Assembly: GCA_045430305.1 (NCBI GenBank)
Contig: JAILXW010000004.1
Coordinates: 62,001-126,000, forward strand
Direction: 5' to 3'
DNA from: Agarilytica sp045430305
GTDB lineage: Bacteria > Pseudomonadota > Gammaproteobacteria > Pseudomonadales > Cellvibrionaceae
DNA length: 64,000 nt
Position 1 is the stretch's first letter, and each line of letters opens with the position of its first letter. The translations under genes and the position numbers were made by a program. This document shows, piece by piece, positions 16,223 through 24,981 of this stretch. Under the pieces are notes generated by a model. The model had not been told where the DNA came from and made no database searches. It saw only the letters and a list, made by a program, of their open reading frames with translations.

Positions 16223-17413
16223 ATGAGCGACGAACAGAAATCAACACAGAGACAAGATATCTTTAAGTACCTTGGTTTAACCGCCACCTTCATCGGTATC
16301 GTCATCCCTTTGATAGCGGGCTATTTTGAATACCGCCAATCCGTTCAGCAAGAACTGGATAATAGCTTTCGAAAAATCATTATCGACCTGACCTCCGAAG
16401 ACAATGAAAGCCGAATTGCCGCCGCTACCAGCATGGGAACATTTGTTGAAATTGACAATAAATATTACTACCAAGCCATCGACATTCTCGTCAACCGTAT
16501 TTCTACCGAGCTAGATTACAACGTCGTCCACTCTATTAATGCCAGCCTAGAAAAAGCCGCAGACAAAGATTACAAAATGATTGTAAAAAAGCTGCTCAAT
16601 GTTGAACGTATGTTCTTCATTCAGGAATACCCACTAAAACAACGTATCAAACTGGCAGACCAAAAAATTTCCGATATAGAAAGTCTCATCACAGTGATTG
16701 ATGATCAATCACAAAATGCCAACATCATCGCCAATTCTAATCAAGTACTCGCTGAAGAGTTTAGGAAACGCTACAAAGACTACTACAACGAAGTAGACAC
16801 GCTCGACCAATTAACATTCAAAAAGCAAGTCGCAGCCGACCTACTTTCGATGTTTCTAATGAAGTCGAAATCGATCTCCATTAAAGGCGTCGAGTTCTTT
16901 CGCAACAGCATGAACGGAGCCGTACTCACCAATATAAACTTTTCTGGCGTTCGCTTTATTCGATCTGCTATATCCATGAGCAATTTACAAGACACAAACT
17001 TTAAAGGTACTGACTTTAAACACACCGTATTAACCTACTCAGATCTAAGCGGCGCTTCTTTTCGCAATAGCAATGCCGAGCAAACGCTATTTGACGGCAC
17101 CGTACTCAAAAATGCTGATTTTCACGGCTCCAAATTCAATGAGGTGTTTTTCTTGGGGGCAGACCTCAACAATACAGATTTCACGAACGTGCGCGGCTTA
17201 AAACCCATCTATTTTTATCGTGCAGAAAATTTCTCAAAAGCAAAATTTAGTGAGCAATTTCTGGCTCAATACAACGAGCAGCGTGACGACTTTAATGATG
17301 ACTATTTTACTGATTACATAAACAACCACTCTTCGCTACTCAACTCTCGCAAAGACGACCTGCTAAAAACACTTAGCGAAATAAATATGCGGGAACTGAA
17401 CGCTCAGCTGTAA
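16223..17413 (+). CDS. Membrane-anchored pentapeptide-repeat protein
   Basis: With the ATG at 16223 the product is 396 residues; an ATG at 16163 would add 20 residues but has no good ribosome binding site, whereas 16223 follows AAGGAAC and AGAG. Residues about 14-33 (YLGLTATFIGIVIPLIAGYF) form one membrane segment. Then comes a helical region (about 40-230) that may include HEAT-like helices (SRIAAATSMGTFVEI). From about 235 to 345 there are pentapeptide repeats: INFSG, TNFKG, TDFKH, SDLSG, ASFRN, TLFDG, ADFHG, ADLNN, TDFTN. Such repeats fold as a right-handed quadrilateral beta-helix. Function is unknown; pentapeptide proteins range from gyrase protection to scaffolds. Confidence 0.85.
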   Translation: MSDEQKSTQRQDIFKYLGLTATFIGIVIPLIAGYFEYRQSVQQELDNSFRKIIIDLTSEDNESRIAAATSMGTFVEIDNKYYYQAIDILVNRISTELDYNVVHSINASLEKAADKDYKMIVKKLLNVERMFFIQEYPLKQRIKLADQKISDIESLITVIDDQSQNANIIANSNQVLAEEFRKRYKDYYNEVDTLDQLTFKKQVAADLLSMFLMKSKSISIKGVEFFRNSMNGAVLTNINFSGVRFIRSAISMSNLQDTNFKGTDFKHTVLTYSDLSGASFRNSNAEQTLFDGTVLKNADFHGSKFNEVFFLGADLNNTDFTNVRGLKPIYFYRAENFSKAKFSEQFLAQYNEQRDDFNDDYFTDYINNHSSLLNSRKDDLLKTLSEINMRELNAQL

Positions 17414-17604
17414 CTCGATCATCTGCAAGCCACTCGGTTGCAGCTATAGCGCCCCTGAGCTTACCTACACCACATTATCATCAGGGCTTCATTCTCACTG
17501 ACAAACCTTTGAACACTTTCGAACAACGCTTTGCTTGAGCGCTGTGTATCGCTACAATCGCGCCTAATTTCAACCAAAACCTGGCAGAACCCCCTCAAAA
17601 CCCC

Positions 17605-19344
17605 ATGAATATTCGACAACTGCTCTCAGAACGCGTCCACCAAGCCATGCAAGCCGCTGGCATTGGCGAAGAATTCGCACCGCATATTAGCCCCAGCAAA
17701 AACCCCAAGTTTGGCGACTATCAAGCCAATGGCGCTATGGGGGCCGCAAAAGCGATGAAGTCTAACCCTCGCGAGCTAGCTCAAAAAATCGTCGAACACC
17801 TAGACCTAGAAGGGTTGGCAGACAAGGTAGAAATCGCAGGGCCAGGCTTTATCAATATTGGCCTGTCTTCACACTGGCTAGCAGAGCAAGTGAGCCTAGC
17901 ATCTGACGATGCGCGTTTAGGCGTGGCCCAAAAAGACAAGCCACAAACTATTGTGATTGATTATTCTTCTCCGAATCTCGCAAAAGAAATGCACGTGGGG
18001 CATTTACGCTCTACCATCATCGGGGATTCAATCGCTCGTATCTCAGAGTACGTCAGTAACAATGTCATTCGGCAAAACCACGTCGGCGATTGGGGCACAC
18101 AATTCGGCATGCTTATCGCGGAGCTGGAAACACAACTCAGCACAGGGGAACAAGCCGAGCTAGCACTCAAAGATTTGGAAGGGTTTTACCAACAAGCCAA
18201 AAAACATTTTGACGCAGATGAAAACTTCGCCAACACCGCACGCGACTACGTAGTAAAACTACAGTCTGGCGACGAGCACATTCTAGATTTATGGAAAAAA
18301 TTCCGAGAAATCTCTCTCACCCATAGTGAAGAGATTTATCGAAAACTCAATGTCACACTTACACCAAACGATGTGTATGGTGAAAGCGAATACAACGATG
18401 ATTTATCGGTACTGGTTGAAGCGCTAAAAGAAAAAAATATCGCTGTCGAAGATAACGGGGCGCAAGTCGTATTCTTACAAGAACTTGCCGATAAAGAAGG
18501 CAACCCAAGCCCAGCACTCGTACAAAAAAGCGATGGCGGCTTTCTCTACGCCACAACTGACCTTGCAGCAATTCGTTATCGCGCAGGAAAATTAAATGCG
18601 GATCGCATTTTAGTATTTAGTGACGATCGTCAATCACTGCACATGAAACAAGTGTTTGCCATTGCCCGTAAAGCTACTTTTTGTAGTGACGATGTTTCTC
18701 TGGAGCATCACACGTTTGGAAAAATGCTGGGTAAAGACAAAAAACCTTTCAAAACGCGCACTGGTGGCACTATTAAGCTGGCAGAGTTATTAGACGAAGC
18801 CATCGAACGCGCTCACGCGGTTGTAAAAGAAAAGCAGCCCGACATATCTGATAACGAAGCCCAAACCATTGCGACAAAGGTTGGCATAGGCGCTGTTAAA
18901 TATGCAGATTTAAGCCTGACACGTACAAATGACTACGTATTTGATTGGGAAGCCATGCTTTCTTTTGAAGGCAATACCGGCCCATATATGCAATATGCGT
19001 ATGCGCGTTGTTGCAGCATTTTTAGAAAGGCGGAGTTAAATTTAGATGCTCACTCCTGCCCGGTGATTTTAGAAGCAGCGCAAGAGCGCCAGCTCGCAAT
19101 AAAGCTTTTGCAGCTTACTAATGTGATTGAACAAGTAGCAGATGATGCATACCCGCATGCCTTATGCGCCTACCTATACGAGCTTGCAAGTTTATATATG
19201 ACGTTTTTCGAAGCTTGCCCAATTCTAAAACCAGAAACCCCAGAAAACATCAAACACAGCCGCTTGCAGCTTACTAAAGCAACAGCGCGCACATTGGCAT
19301 TAGGTTTGGATTTGTTAGGCATTGATGTTATGTCACGCATGTAA
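17605..19344 (+). CDS. argS: Arginyl-tRNA synthetase
   Basis: ArgS charges tRNA-Arg. The 579-residue protein has the class I layout: the N-terminal Add-1 domain (about 1-90), the HIGH motif as HVGHLRSTIIGD after SSPNLAKEM (about 119-140), the catalytic core through KSDGGFLYATTDLAA, the KMSKS-like region as GKMLGKDKKPFKTRTGG, and the C-terminal anticodon-binding DALR domain ending in LLGIDVMSRM. Length matches the bacterial enzyme. It is followed after 60 bases, containing a short direct repeat, by a small Dabb gene. Confidence 0.98.
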   Translation: MNIRQLLSERVHQAMQAAGIGEEFAPHISPSKNPKFGDYQANGAMGAAKAMKSNPRELAQKIVEHLDLEGLADKVEIAGPGFINIGLSSHWLAEQVSLASDDARLGVAQKDKPQTIVIDYSSPNLAKEMHVGHLRSTIIGDSIARISEYVSNNVIRQNHVGDWGTQFGMLIAELETQLSTGEQAELALKDLEGFYQQAKKHFDADENFANTARDYVVKLQSGDEHILDLWKKFREISLTHSEEIYRKLNVTLTPNDVYGESEYNDDLSVLVEALKEKNIAVEDNGAQVVFLQELADKEGNPSPALVQKSDGGFLYATTDLAAIRYRAGKLNADRILVFSDDRQSLHMKQVFAIARKATFCSDDVSLEHHTFGKMLGKDKKPFKTRTGGTIKLAELLDEAIERAHAVVKEKQPDISDNEAQTIATKVGIGAVKYADLSLTRTNDYVFDWEAMLSFEGNTGPYMQYAYARCCSIFRKAELNLDAHSCPVILEAAQERQLAIKLLQLTNVIEQVADDAYPHALCAYLYELASLYMTFFEACPILKPETPENIKHSRLQLTKATARTLALGLDLLGIDVMSRM

Positions 19345-19345
19345 C

Positions 19346-19372
19346 TTCGTGTACATAATTTCGTGTACATAA
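19346..19372. repeat. Two-copy direct repeat after argS
   Basis: TTCGTGTACATAA occurs twice with a 14-base period directly after the argS stop codon. It could be a chance duplication or a site; no function is visible. Confidence 0.6.
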
Positions 19373-19404
19373 CGTCTCGCACATATATCAATGGGTACTA
19401 GATC

Positions 19405-19707
19405 GTGATCAAACACATCGTCATGTGGCAACTAAAAACACAGGCCGAGGGGCAAACAGCCCAAGAAAATGCCCTAGAAGCAAAAAGACTGCTGGAAAAT
19501 CTGGCCGGCAAAATCCCAGGCCTGATAAAAATTGAAATTGGTATCGATGACAGTAAAACCGATGATTCAGCCGATATTGTTTTGTACTCTGAATTTGAGT
19601 CACAAGAAGCACTCGATAATTACCACACCCACCCAGAGCACAAAAAAGTGATTCCTTTCATGCGTGCGATTCGCGACACGCGCACACTTGTTGATTACAA
19701 AGCTTAA
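19405..19707 (+). CDS. Stress-responsive A/B barrel (Dabb) domain protein
   Basis: This 100-residue protein opens with IKHIVMWQLK and contains IPGLIKIEIGID, ADIVLYSEFESQEALDNYHTHPEHKKVI and FMRAIRDTRTLVDY, which are the strands and helices of the dimeric alpha/beta-barrel (Dabb) family. Related small ferredoxin-like barrels serve as monooxygenases or stress proteins; the reaction is unknown here. The start is GTG at 19405. It may be cotranscribed with argS. Confidence 0.88.
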   Translation: MIKHIVMWQLKTQAEGQTAQENALEAKRLLENLAGKIPGLIKIEIGIDDSKTDDSADIVLYSEFESQEALDNYHTHPEHKKVIPFMRAIRDTRTLVDYKA

Positions 19708-19765
19708 TTGAGACGCGTCGTTAATACCCACCTTTCCCTCAAGCCCACTCAAAACACCACGCTTA

Positions 19766-21883
19766 TTAAAACGAACGAGCGAACGGCGGCAAGGCATCCA
19801 GCAAGGCTTTGCCATAACGTTTAGAAATCAGGCGTTTATCTAGAATCGTAATATCTCCGGTATCAGTTTCAGTTCGAAGTAAACGACCGCAGGCCTGAAT
19901 TAGGCGCATGCTCGCATCAGGCACACTAATTTGCATAAATGAATTTCCACCACGCGCTTCAATCCATTCACTTAAGGCTGCCTCTAGGGGGTCATCGGGC
20001 ACCGAAAATGGAATTTTTGCAATAATCACGTGGGAACAATAGTCACCGGGTAAATCAACACCTTCAGCAAAACTGGCCAAACCAAAAATAATACTACCGC
20101 GCCCAGCATCAATCGCCTTACGATGCTTTTCAACCAAGGCTTGCTTACTTTCAATGCCTTGCATCAAAATTTTATTGTGTAGCTCGCTAGGTAACTCGTC
20201 GTACACTTCCATCATTTGACGGCGGGAAGAAAACAATACCAACGTTCCCTTTTTTACATCAATGATATCTGGCAACAAATCAATCACCGACTCGGTATGC
20301 GCGTCACTTTTGTTTGCTTCTACAGCGTCATCAGGAATATTTAATCGGGCTGCCTCACCAAAATTAAAAGGACTTGGCATTACTTTGTAATTAGAATTTT
20401 CTGACGTGCCTGCGCGCGCAACAAAACGATCAAAGGAATTTAGCGCGGTAAGTGTTGCAGACGTTACCACCGCAGAATAACAGCGCGACCACAAATCTTT
20501 TTCCAAGGTTCTCGCCGCCAGTATCGGGCTGGCAACAATTTCAAAATCCACAACGTCGTTGAATTCGACCAGACTAATCCAGCGCGCAAACGGCCATTTC
20601 TCATCGAGCTTGGTATTGGTGTAATGCACCCACATAGCTTGCGTAGCTTCCGCACGCGCTAACCAACTGCCTATTACGGGGTAAACACTCTCCAAATCAA
20701 CCTTGGGAACAACGGGGTAATCCTCGTCGATAAGTACGGTAAGTTCATCGTACAATTTATTTAAAGTACGAATTAGGTCTGCAAAAACATCACACATTTT
20801 TTGCGCAAGGGTTTCTAACACTTCTGGCGCTTCACCTTTTTCAAAGCGTAAGCGCGGCGAGTTTTGAGAGCGATCAACTACAGAAGTCACATCCTGTAAA
20901 ACATGCAAATGTTCTTCGTACACACTCCGCGTAGCTTTTAAATAATGCTCTAAAGGCTGAGCAAGCTCCGTAAAATAGCTGGCATCGAGAAGGGGGCTAC
21001 TCAATGCAGGCCACTGCCCTTCACTTTGGCCTAACCAACGAATCGTACTTTTATAGCGACTATGATGAGAAAAGTGATTCAGTGCTTTATCTGGCAGGTG
21101 ATGCCCTTCGTCAAAAATGTAAATCGTTTCTTCTGGCGCAGGTAAAATCGCCCCGCCACCTAAAGCTAGGTCCGACAACACCAAATCATGGTTGGCCACC
21201 ACTAAATCGGCTTCAGCCAATGCATCTCGCGCGTTAAAAAATGCACAGTTACGCACATGTGAACACTTTCTTCCACTGCACTGACGATAGTCTGTTGTTA
21301 CCCGCTGCCAGGCTGCTGGCTCTATTTCATCCGACCAGTTATCACGATCACCATCCCAAGAAGAATCAGATAGTGCCCCCATCATGTTGTTGTATAGGCG
21401 CACGTCTTTTTCATCAATTAAACCCGCTTCTTCTTCGTAAACAGGAATCAGTTGTGAGGCATCATCAGAACTTAAAATTCGATCGAGTTTAGATAAACAC
21501 AAATAACGACTACGACCTTTAGCAAGACAAACATTAAATTTCATACCACTGTGATGCAAAACATCTGGAATATCTTTGATAACAATTTGTTCTTGCAGCG
21601 CAATAGTCGCCGTGGCAAGCACGACACGCTTATCTAAAGCTTTGGCGATGGGAAGTACAGAAAGCAAATAGGCAACAGTTTTACCCGTACCTGTACCCGC
21701 CTCAATCACACAGACATGTGCATCGTTGGTGCGTACATTTTCAGCGTCGTGCTCAATAGCACCAATGGTACGCGCTATTTCGGCAATCATTAATTTTTGC
21801 CCGTAACGCGGTGATAGCGATTTCGCTTCTAAGAAATGGCTATAGGCCTGCTGAATTTCAGTTTTAATTTCTTTATCTAACAT
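19766..21883 (-). CDS. dinG: ATP-dependent DNA helicase DinG
   Basis: DinG is a superfamily 2 (XPD-like) 5'-3' helicase with an iron-sulfur cluster, which unwinds R-loops, D-loops and forks. At 705 residues it has the usual size. Motif I is EAGTGTGKT (about 61-69) and motif II is FDEGHH (near 253). Between them are the cluster cysteines: CLSKL near 127, then CSGRKCSHVRNC near 200-211. Motifs V/VI are in the C-terminal third (FGLASFAEGVDLPGD and IQACGRLLRT). It is followed on the minus strand by convergent Dabb and preceded, 21 bases upstream, by an acyltransferase gene that may be cotranscribed. Confidence 0.95.
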   Translation of the reverse strand: MLDKEIKTEIQQAYSHFLEAKSLSPRYGQKLMIAEIARTIGAIEHDAENVRTNDAHVCVIEAGTGTGKTVAYLLSVLPIAKALDKRVVLATATIALQEQIVIKDIPDVLHHSGMKFNVCLAKGRSRYLCLSKLDRILSSDDASQLIPVYEEEAGLIDEKDVRLYNNMMGALSDSSWDGDRDNWSDEIEPAAWQRVTTDYRQCSGRKCSHVRNCAFFNARDALAEADLVVANHDLVLSDLALGGGAILPAPEETIYIFDEGHHLPDKALNHFSHHSRYKSTIRWLGQSEGQWPALSSPLLDASYFTELAQPLEHYLKATRSVYEEHLHVLQDVTSVVDRSQNSPRLRFEKGEAPEVLETLAQKMCDVFADLIRTLNKLYDELTVLIDEDYPVVPKVDLESVYPVIGSWLARAEATQAMWVHYTNTKLDEKWPFARWISLVEFNDVVDFEIVASPILAARTLEKDLWSRCYSAVVTSATLTALNSFDRFVARAGTSENSNYKVMPSPFNFGEAARLNIPDDAVEANKSDAHTESVIDLLPDIIDVKKGTLVLFSSRRQMMEVYDELPSELHNKILMQGIESKQALVEKHRKAIDAGRGSIIFGLASFAEGVDLPGDYCSHVIIAKIPFSVPDDPLEAALSEWIEARGGNSFMQISVPDASMRLIQACGRLLRTETDTGDITILDKRLISKRYGKALLDALPPFARSF

Positions 21884-21904
21884 GCAGGCTCAATATAAAT
21901 GAGA

Positions 21905-23062
21905 TTATTCAAGATCAAACTCAAACTTTCTCTCAATGGGGTTAGCGTACATTTGCAAGCAGGTTTCTCGGTAGTCGCTACCACCTTCGTCAATGTATCG
22001 TTTAAATTTTTCCCTTTCTTCATGTAAATCCATCTCACTAAACAATTGGCCCTTTTGGCCCACCTTCACCTTTGGAGGTTTTCCGTTAAGCATTTCGTAT
22101 GCAAAACAATTGGTAGCCTGAAGCACATAATTACTGGCGATCTGCTTATCTAGACCGGCTACTAACTCATCGACACTTTCGTAACCCTTCACAAGAGGCT
22201 CACCAAATGCCACGTGCACACGGCCTTTGTAGCCAACAATACCTTTGGCAATGCTTTCCACATCTTCATGCGGGGCTTTTTGATATTCGCCCTGCGTTTC
22301 TTTTTTAACTATCTCTCGAGCCTTGGCGAAATCGCACGGGTCATATTCATAAGAAATACTAACCGGCACAATTTGAATCTCTTGCAAGTAAGCTTCAAAA
22401 TTTTCTTTTTTAGGTTTATTAAGCATTAACATGCTTAATATTGCAGGGTTGGTAATATCCAAACCATCTTTTGCTCGCCCTTCACGTTGCGCAATCCAAA
22501 CATTCTCACGGTCACTTACTACCGAATGATGAATATAAGACGATAGCAGTTTCGCAGCTTTGAACTTTTCGCGTGGCGCCTTGGCAGAACGATTCACGAT
22601 AAAGCTTTTATTTAAGCGCATCAATTTTGACGCAAAAGGCTTCGTAAGCAGATTATCTCCGATAGCGATGCGTAGAGTAGTAAAACCATTTTTATACAGC
22701 ACCCAGTTCACAAATGCTGGATCCATTGCTATATCGCGATGGTTACTAATAAATAAATGAGCGTGTGCTGTATTTACATTGTCTAACCCAGACACAGTCA
22801 ACTCATCGACTGTTTTGTCCAACATGTTCTGCATGTAAGGCTCAATTAGCGCTTGAAAATCGCTGACCGCCTGCACATTTACTAGCTCTTTGTTTAGGCG
22901 CGACCTAACAATGGGGCGCAATACAGGGGCAATATATTTTGCAACCTTCGGTAATTTGAATCGCGCAATACTATCGAGAAACTCTGCATCGGCTAATAGT
23001 CGTGCAAGAACCTCTCTGACTTCACTGTCATGATAGGGGCGAATAGCATCAAAATCGGCCAT
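21905..23062 (-). CDS. PlsC-family glycerolipid acyltransferase
   Basis: This 385-residue protein belongs to the lysophospholipid/glycerol-3-phosphate acyltransferase superfamily. The active-site block reads FISNHRDIAMDPAFVNW near residue 105-120, giving histidine and aspartate with five residues between them rather than the classical four. Further blocks are NKSFIVNRSAK, the EGRAKDG substrate-binding motif (IAQREGRAKDG) and IVPVSISYEYDP. No membrane-spanning segments are strong, so it is probably peripheral. Likely role: acylation of glycerol phosphate or a lysolipid; the exact acceptor is open. It lies 21 bases upstream of dinG and may share a transcript. Confidence 0.85.
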   Translation of the reverse strand: MADFDAIRPYHDSEVREVLARLLADAEFLDSIARFKLPKVAKYIAPVLRPIVRSRLNKELVNVQAVSDFQALIEPYMQNMLDKTVDELTVSGLDNVNTAHAHLFISNHRDIAMDPAFVNWVLYKNGFTTLRIAIGDNLLTKPFASKLMRLNKSFIVNRSAKAPREKFKAAKLLSSYIHHSVVSDRENVWIAQREGRAKDGLDITNPAILSMLMLNKPKKENFEAYLQEIQIVPVSISYEYDPCDFAKAREIVKKETQGEYQKAPHEDVESIAKGIVGYKGRVHVAFGEPLVKGYESVDELVAGLDKQIASNYVLQATNCFAYEMLNGKPPKVKVGQKGQLFSEMDLHEEREKFKRYIDEGGSDYRETCLQMYANPIERKFEFDLE

Positions 23063-23212
23063 GGTGTTATTTTCTGCTTGATTATAGTGGGGCCACTAGG
23101 GCCAAAATTTGAAAGGCGGCGATTATACCCTTTGAGATTTCTGAAGCGAAGTTTTGCTCGTGTGGTAGACTTACTAAACGATCGCTGAAAATGAAAAGTC
23201 TGCCGCCTACAC

Positions 23213-24490
23213 ATGAAAATTCTTCTCGTCGAAGACAGTGCCACCATCCGTTACGCAATGAGCATGTACATTGAGAGCGCAGGGCACGAAACACTTGTCG
23301 CTGAAAGCGGCGAACAGGCGCTACAAATACTCGATACCACCCCTGTTGACATGGTGATTATGGATGTCGAAATGCCAGGGCTCAATGGGTTCGAGACCAC
23401 TCGCCTCATAAGAGAGTGGCTTGGTGATCATTGGATTCCGATCATTTTCGTCACCGGCAAAAGCGAGGCCTCAAGCTTAGAAGAGGGTATTTCAGCAGGT
23501 GGTGACGACTACCTTATTAAACCCGTCAACGAGATTATTCTCAACGCCAAAATTCAGGCAATGGAACGCATCACTGCGATGCGCAACCAATTAGCCGAAC
23601 TCAATCGTGAACTCACAATATTGAGCCAGTACGACAGTTTATCTCAGCTATATAACCGCCGCACATTTGAAGAAAAAGCTGAAGAGCTGTGGAAGCTTTC
23701 ACGACGCAACAAAACACCGCTGACCATTCTATTGCTCGATATAGACCACTTTAAACTTTACAACGATTGCTACGGGCACCAGGCAGGCGACGAATGTATT
23801 CGCCAGGTATCAAGAATCATTAGCAAGTGTGTCAGCCGCCCAGGCGATGTAGCCGCACGCTATGGCGGTGAAGAATTCATTGTAATATTGCCAGACACCG
23901 CGGAAACCGGAGCCTCGCACATTTGTGAATTGATTCGAAAGTCGATTGAAAAAGCAGAAATCAAACACCGTGATTCATCATGCAGTGACGTAATAACTGT
24001 CAGCATTGGTGCCACAGTGGTTAATTACACCACGGGCACAGATCTAGATTTTCAAATCAACCTTGCTGACCAAGCCCTTTACGACGCCAAAGAAAATGGT
24101 CGCAACCGGTTTACTGTTCGCGAACATAACCCACAAACTAAAGTACTGATCATTGATGAAAACCAAGAGCACCTTGATCTTATGAGCCAACACCTGATGG
24201 GGCACTGCTCTCTCATCACCTCTCGGCACGATAGCGAATGTATCGCAATGGCAGAACAGTACTACCCCGACCTAATATTGCTAGACGTCGAATCTGGCAG
24301 CGGCCAAGAGAAACTTTGCAACGAATTAAAAGAAAACGACAAAATTAAAGGTGTGCCGGTCGTTTTAATCTCGAACGGAGATAAAACAGCACTCAAGAAA
24401 TTTGGCAAAGAAGTACATGCCAACGGGGTATTAAACGCCCCTTTGGATGCTGAACGCTTAATCGCCTGCGTCAACCAATACATTATCTGA
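23213..24490 (+). CDS. Response regulator-diguanylate cyclase (REC-GGDEF-degenerate REC)
   Basis: Residues 1-120 form a receiver domain with phosphoacceptor D51 in VIMDVEMPG and a KP pair near 103. A GGDEF domain covers about 135-295 with the active signature RYGGEEF (about 216-222) and DIDHFKLYND. An RxxD inhibitory site (RPGD, 209-212) lies five residues upstream, so product feedback is expected. The last ~115 residues are another receiver-like fold (VLIIDENQEH, LILLDVESG), but its usual KP lysine region reads LNAPL, so it may not signal by phosphorylation. The protein should make cyclic di-GMP when phosphorylated. No cognate histidine kinase is adjacent. Confidence 0.93.
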   Translation: MKILLVEDSATIRYAMSMYIESAGHETLVAESGEQALQILDTTPVDMVIMDVEMPGLNGFETTRLIREWLGDHWIPIIFVTGKSEASSLEEGISAGGDDYLIKPVNEIILNAKIQAMERITAMRNQLAELNRELTILSQYDSLSQLYNRRTFEEKAEELWKLSRRNKTPLTILLLDIDHFKLYNDCYGHQAGDECIRQVSRIISKCVSRPGDVAARYGGEEFIVILPDTAETGASHICELIRKSIEKAEIKHRDSSCSDVITVSIGATVVNYTTGTDLDFQINLADQALYDAKENGRNRFTVREHNPQTKVLIIDENQEHLDLMSQHLMGHCSLITSRHDSECIAMAEQYYPDLILLDVESGSGQEKLCNELKENDKIKGVPVVLISNGDKTALKKFGKEVHANGVLNAPLDAERLIACVNQYII

Positions 24491-24563
24491 ATTTGCTCCT
24501 GCAGCCACTGACCCCAAGTTAAAGGGCTTCCACGCCTCAATTATCACGCTCCACAACGCAAAA

Positions 24564-24590
24564 CCGCCAGGGTGGCTCAAACCCTAGCGG
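24564..24590 (-). terminator. Rho-independent terminator of the small exported peptide gene
   Basis: On the minus strand, CCGCTAGGGT and ACCCTGGCGG pair (10 bp, one G-U) around TTGAGCC and are followed by TTTTG. It lies 28 bases after the stop codon of the 40-codon gene at 24618-24740, which strongly supports that this gene is a real transcription unit. Confidence 0.7.
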
Positions 24591-24617
24591 CTTACGGGAG
24601 AATCTTTGTGCAAAAAA

Positions 24618-24740
24618 CTATTGGCGAATTTCAACAACTTTGCAGGAGGCGTTTACTGTGTGCGTCGAAGCATCGACGTGTGCGGCAAACAAAAACAAAC
24701 TTGTAACAAAGAAAAATGCTGTGACAACCTTATCAATCAT
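24618..24740 (-). CDS. Small exported peptide, 40 residues, unknown function
   Basis: This short frame has three supports: an ATG with a GAGG ribosome binding site 8 bases upstream, a product that starts as a signal peptide (MIDKVVTAFFFVTSLFLF then AAHVDA), and a T-tailed hairpin terminator 28 bases after the stop. Cleavage after HVDA would leave a mature peptide of about 16 residues, STHTVNASCKVVEIRQ, with a single cysteine. Alternatively it stays in the membrane as a small single-pass protein. It lies downstream of pyrB on the same strand, after about 240 bases. I know no relative. Confidence 0.6.
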   Translation of the reverse strand: MIDKVVTAFFFVTSLFLFAAHVDASTHTVNASCKVVEIRQ

Positions 24741-24981
24741 GCTTTTTTCCTCAAGTTCACTCTCTCAACAACGTAAGTTCAGTATAAGGATTCACCACTT
24801 GGGGAAATGTTTAACAAGTCACACTTTTTTGAGAGGTATAGATCACTTTGGTATAGACCAAGCAGGAATAAAAAAGATAGGTTATTAAAACTAAAAAATA
24901 TCGATTCGGGCGTTTTTTACACAACCCATATGTTATGAGAAGCCACCAACTCGTATAGATGTAGCGCTAACAGATCGGCGT
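24741..24981. other. Intergenic region between pyrB and the small peptide gene
   Basis: About 240 AT-rich bases between the pyrB stop and the small peptide gene. A TATACT box on the minus strand about 50 bases before the peptide start could be a -10 element, but no good -35 box is at the right distance. Nothing else is seen. Confidence 0.4.

Noticed and set aside
24640..24888. 82-codon plus-strand frame after the diguanylate cyclase
   Set aside because: No ribosome binding site or family similarity; the opposite strand has a better-supported short gene with a terminator.
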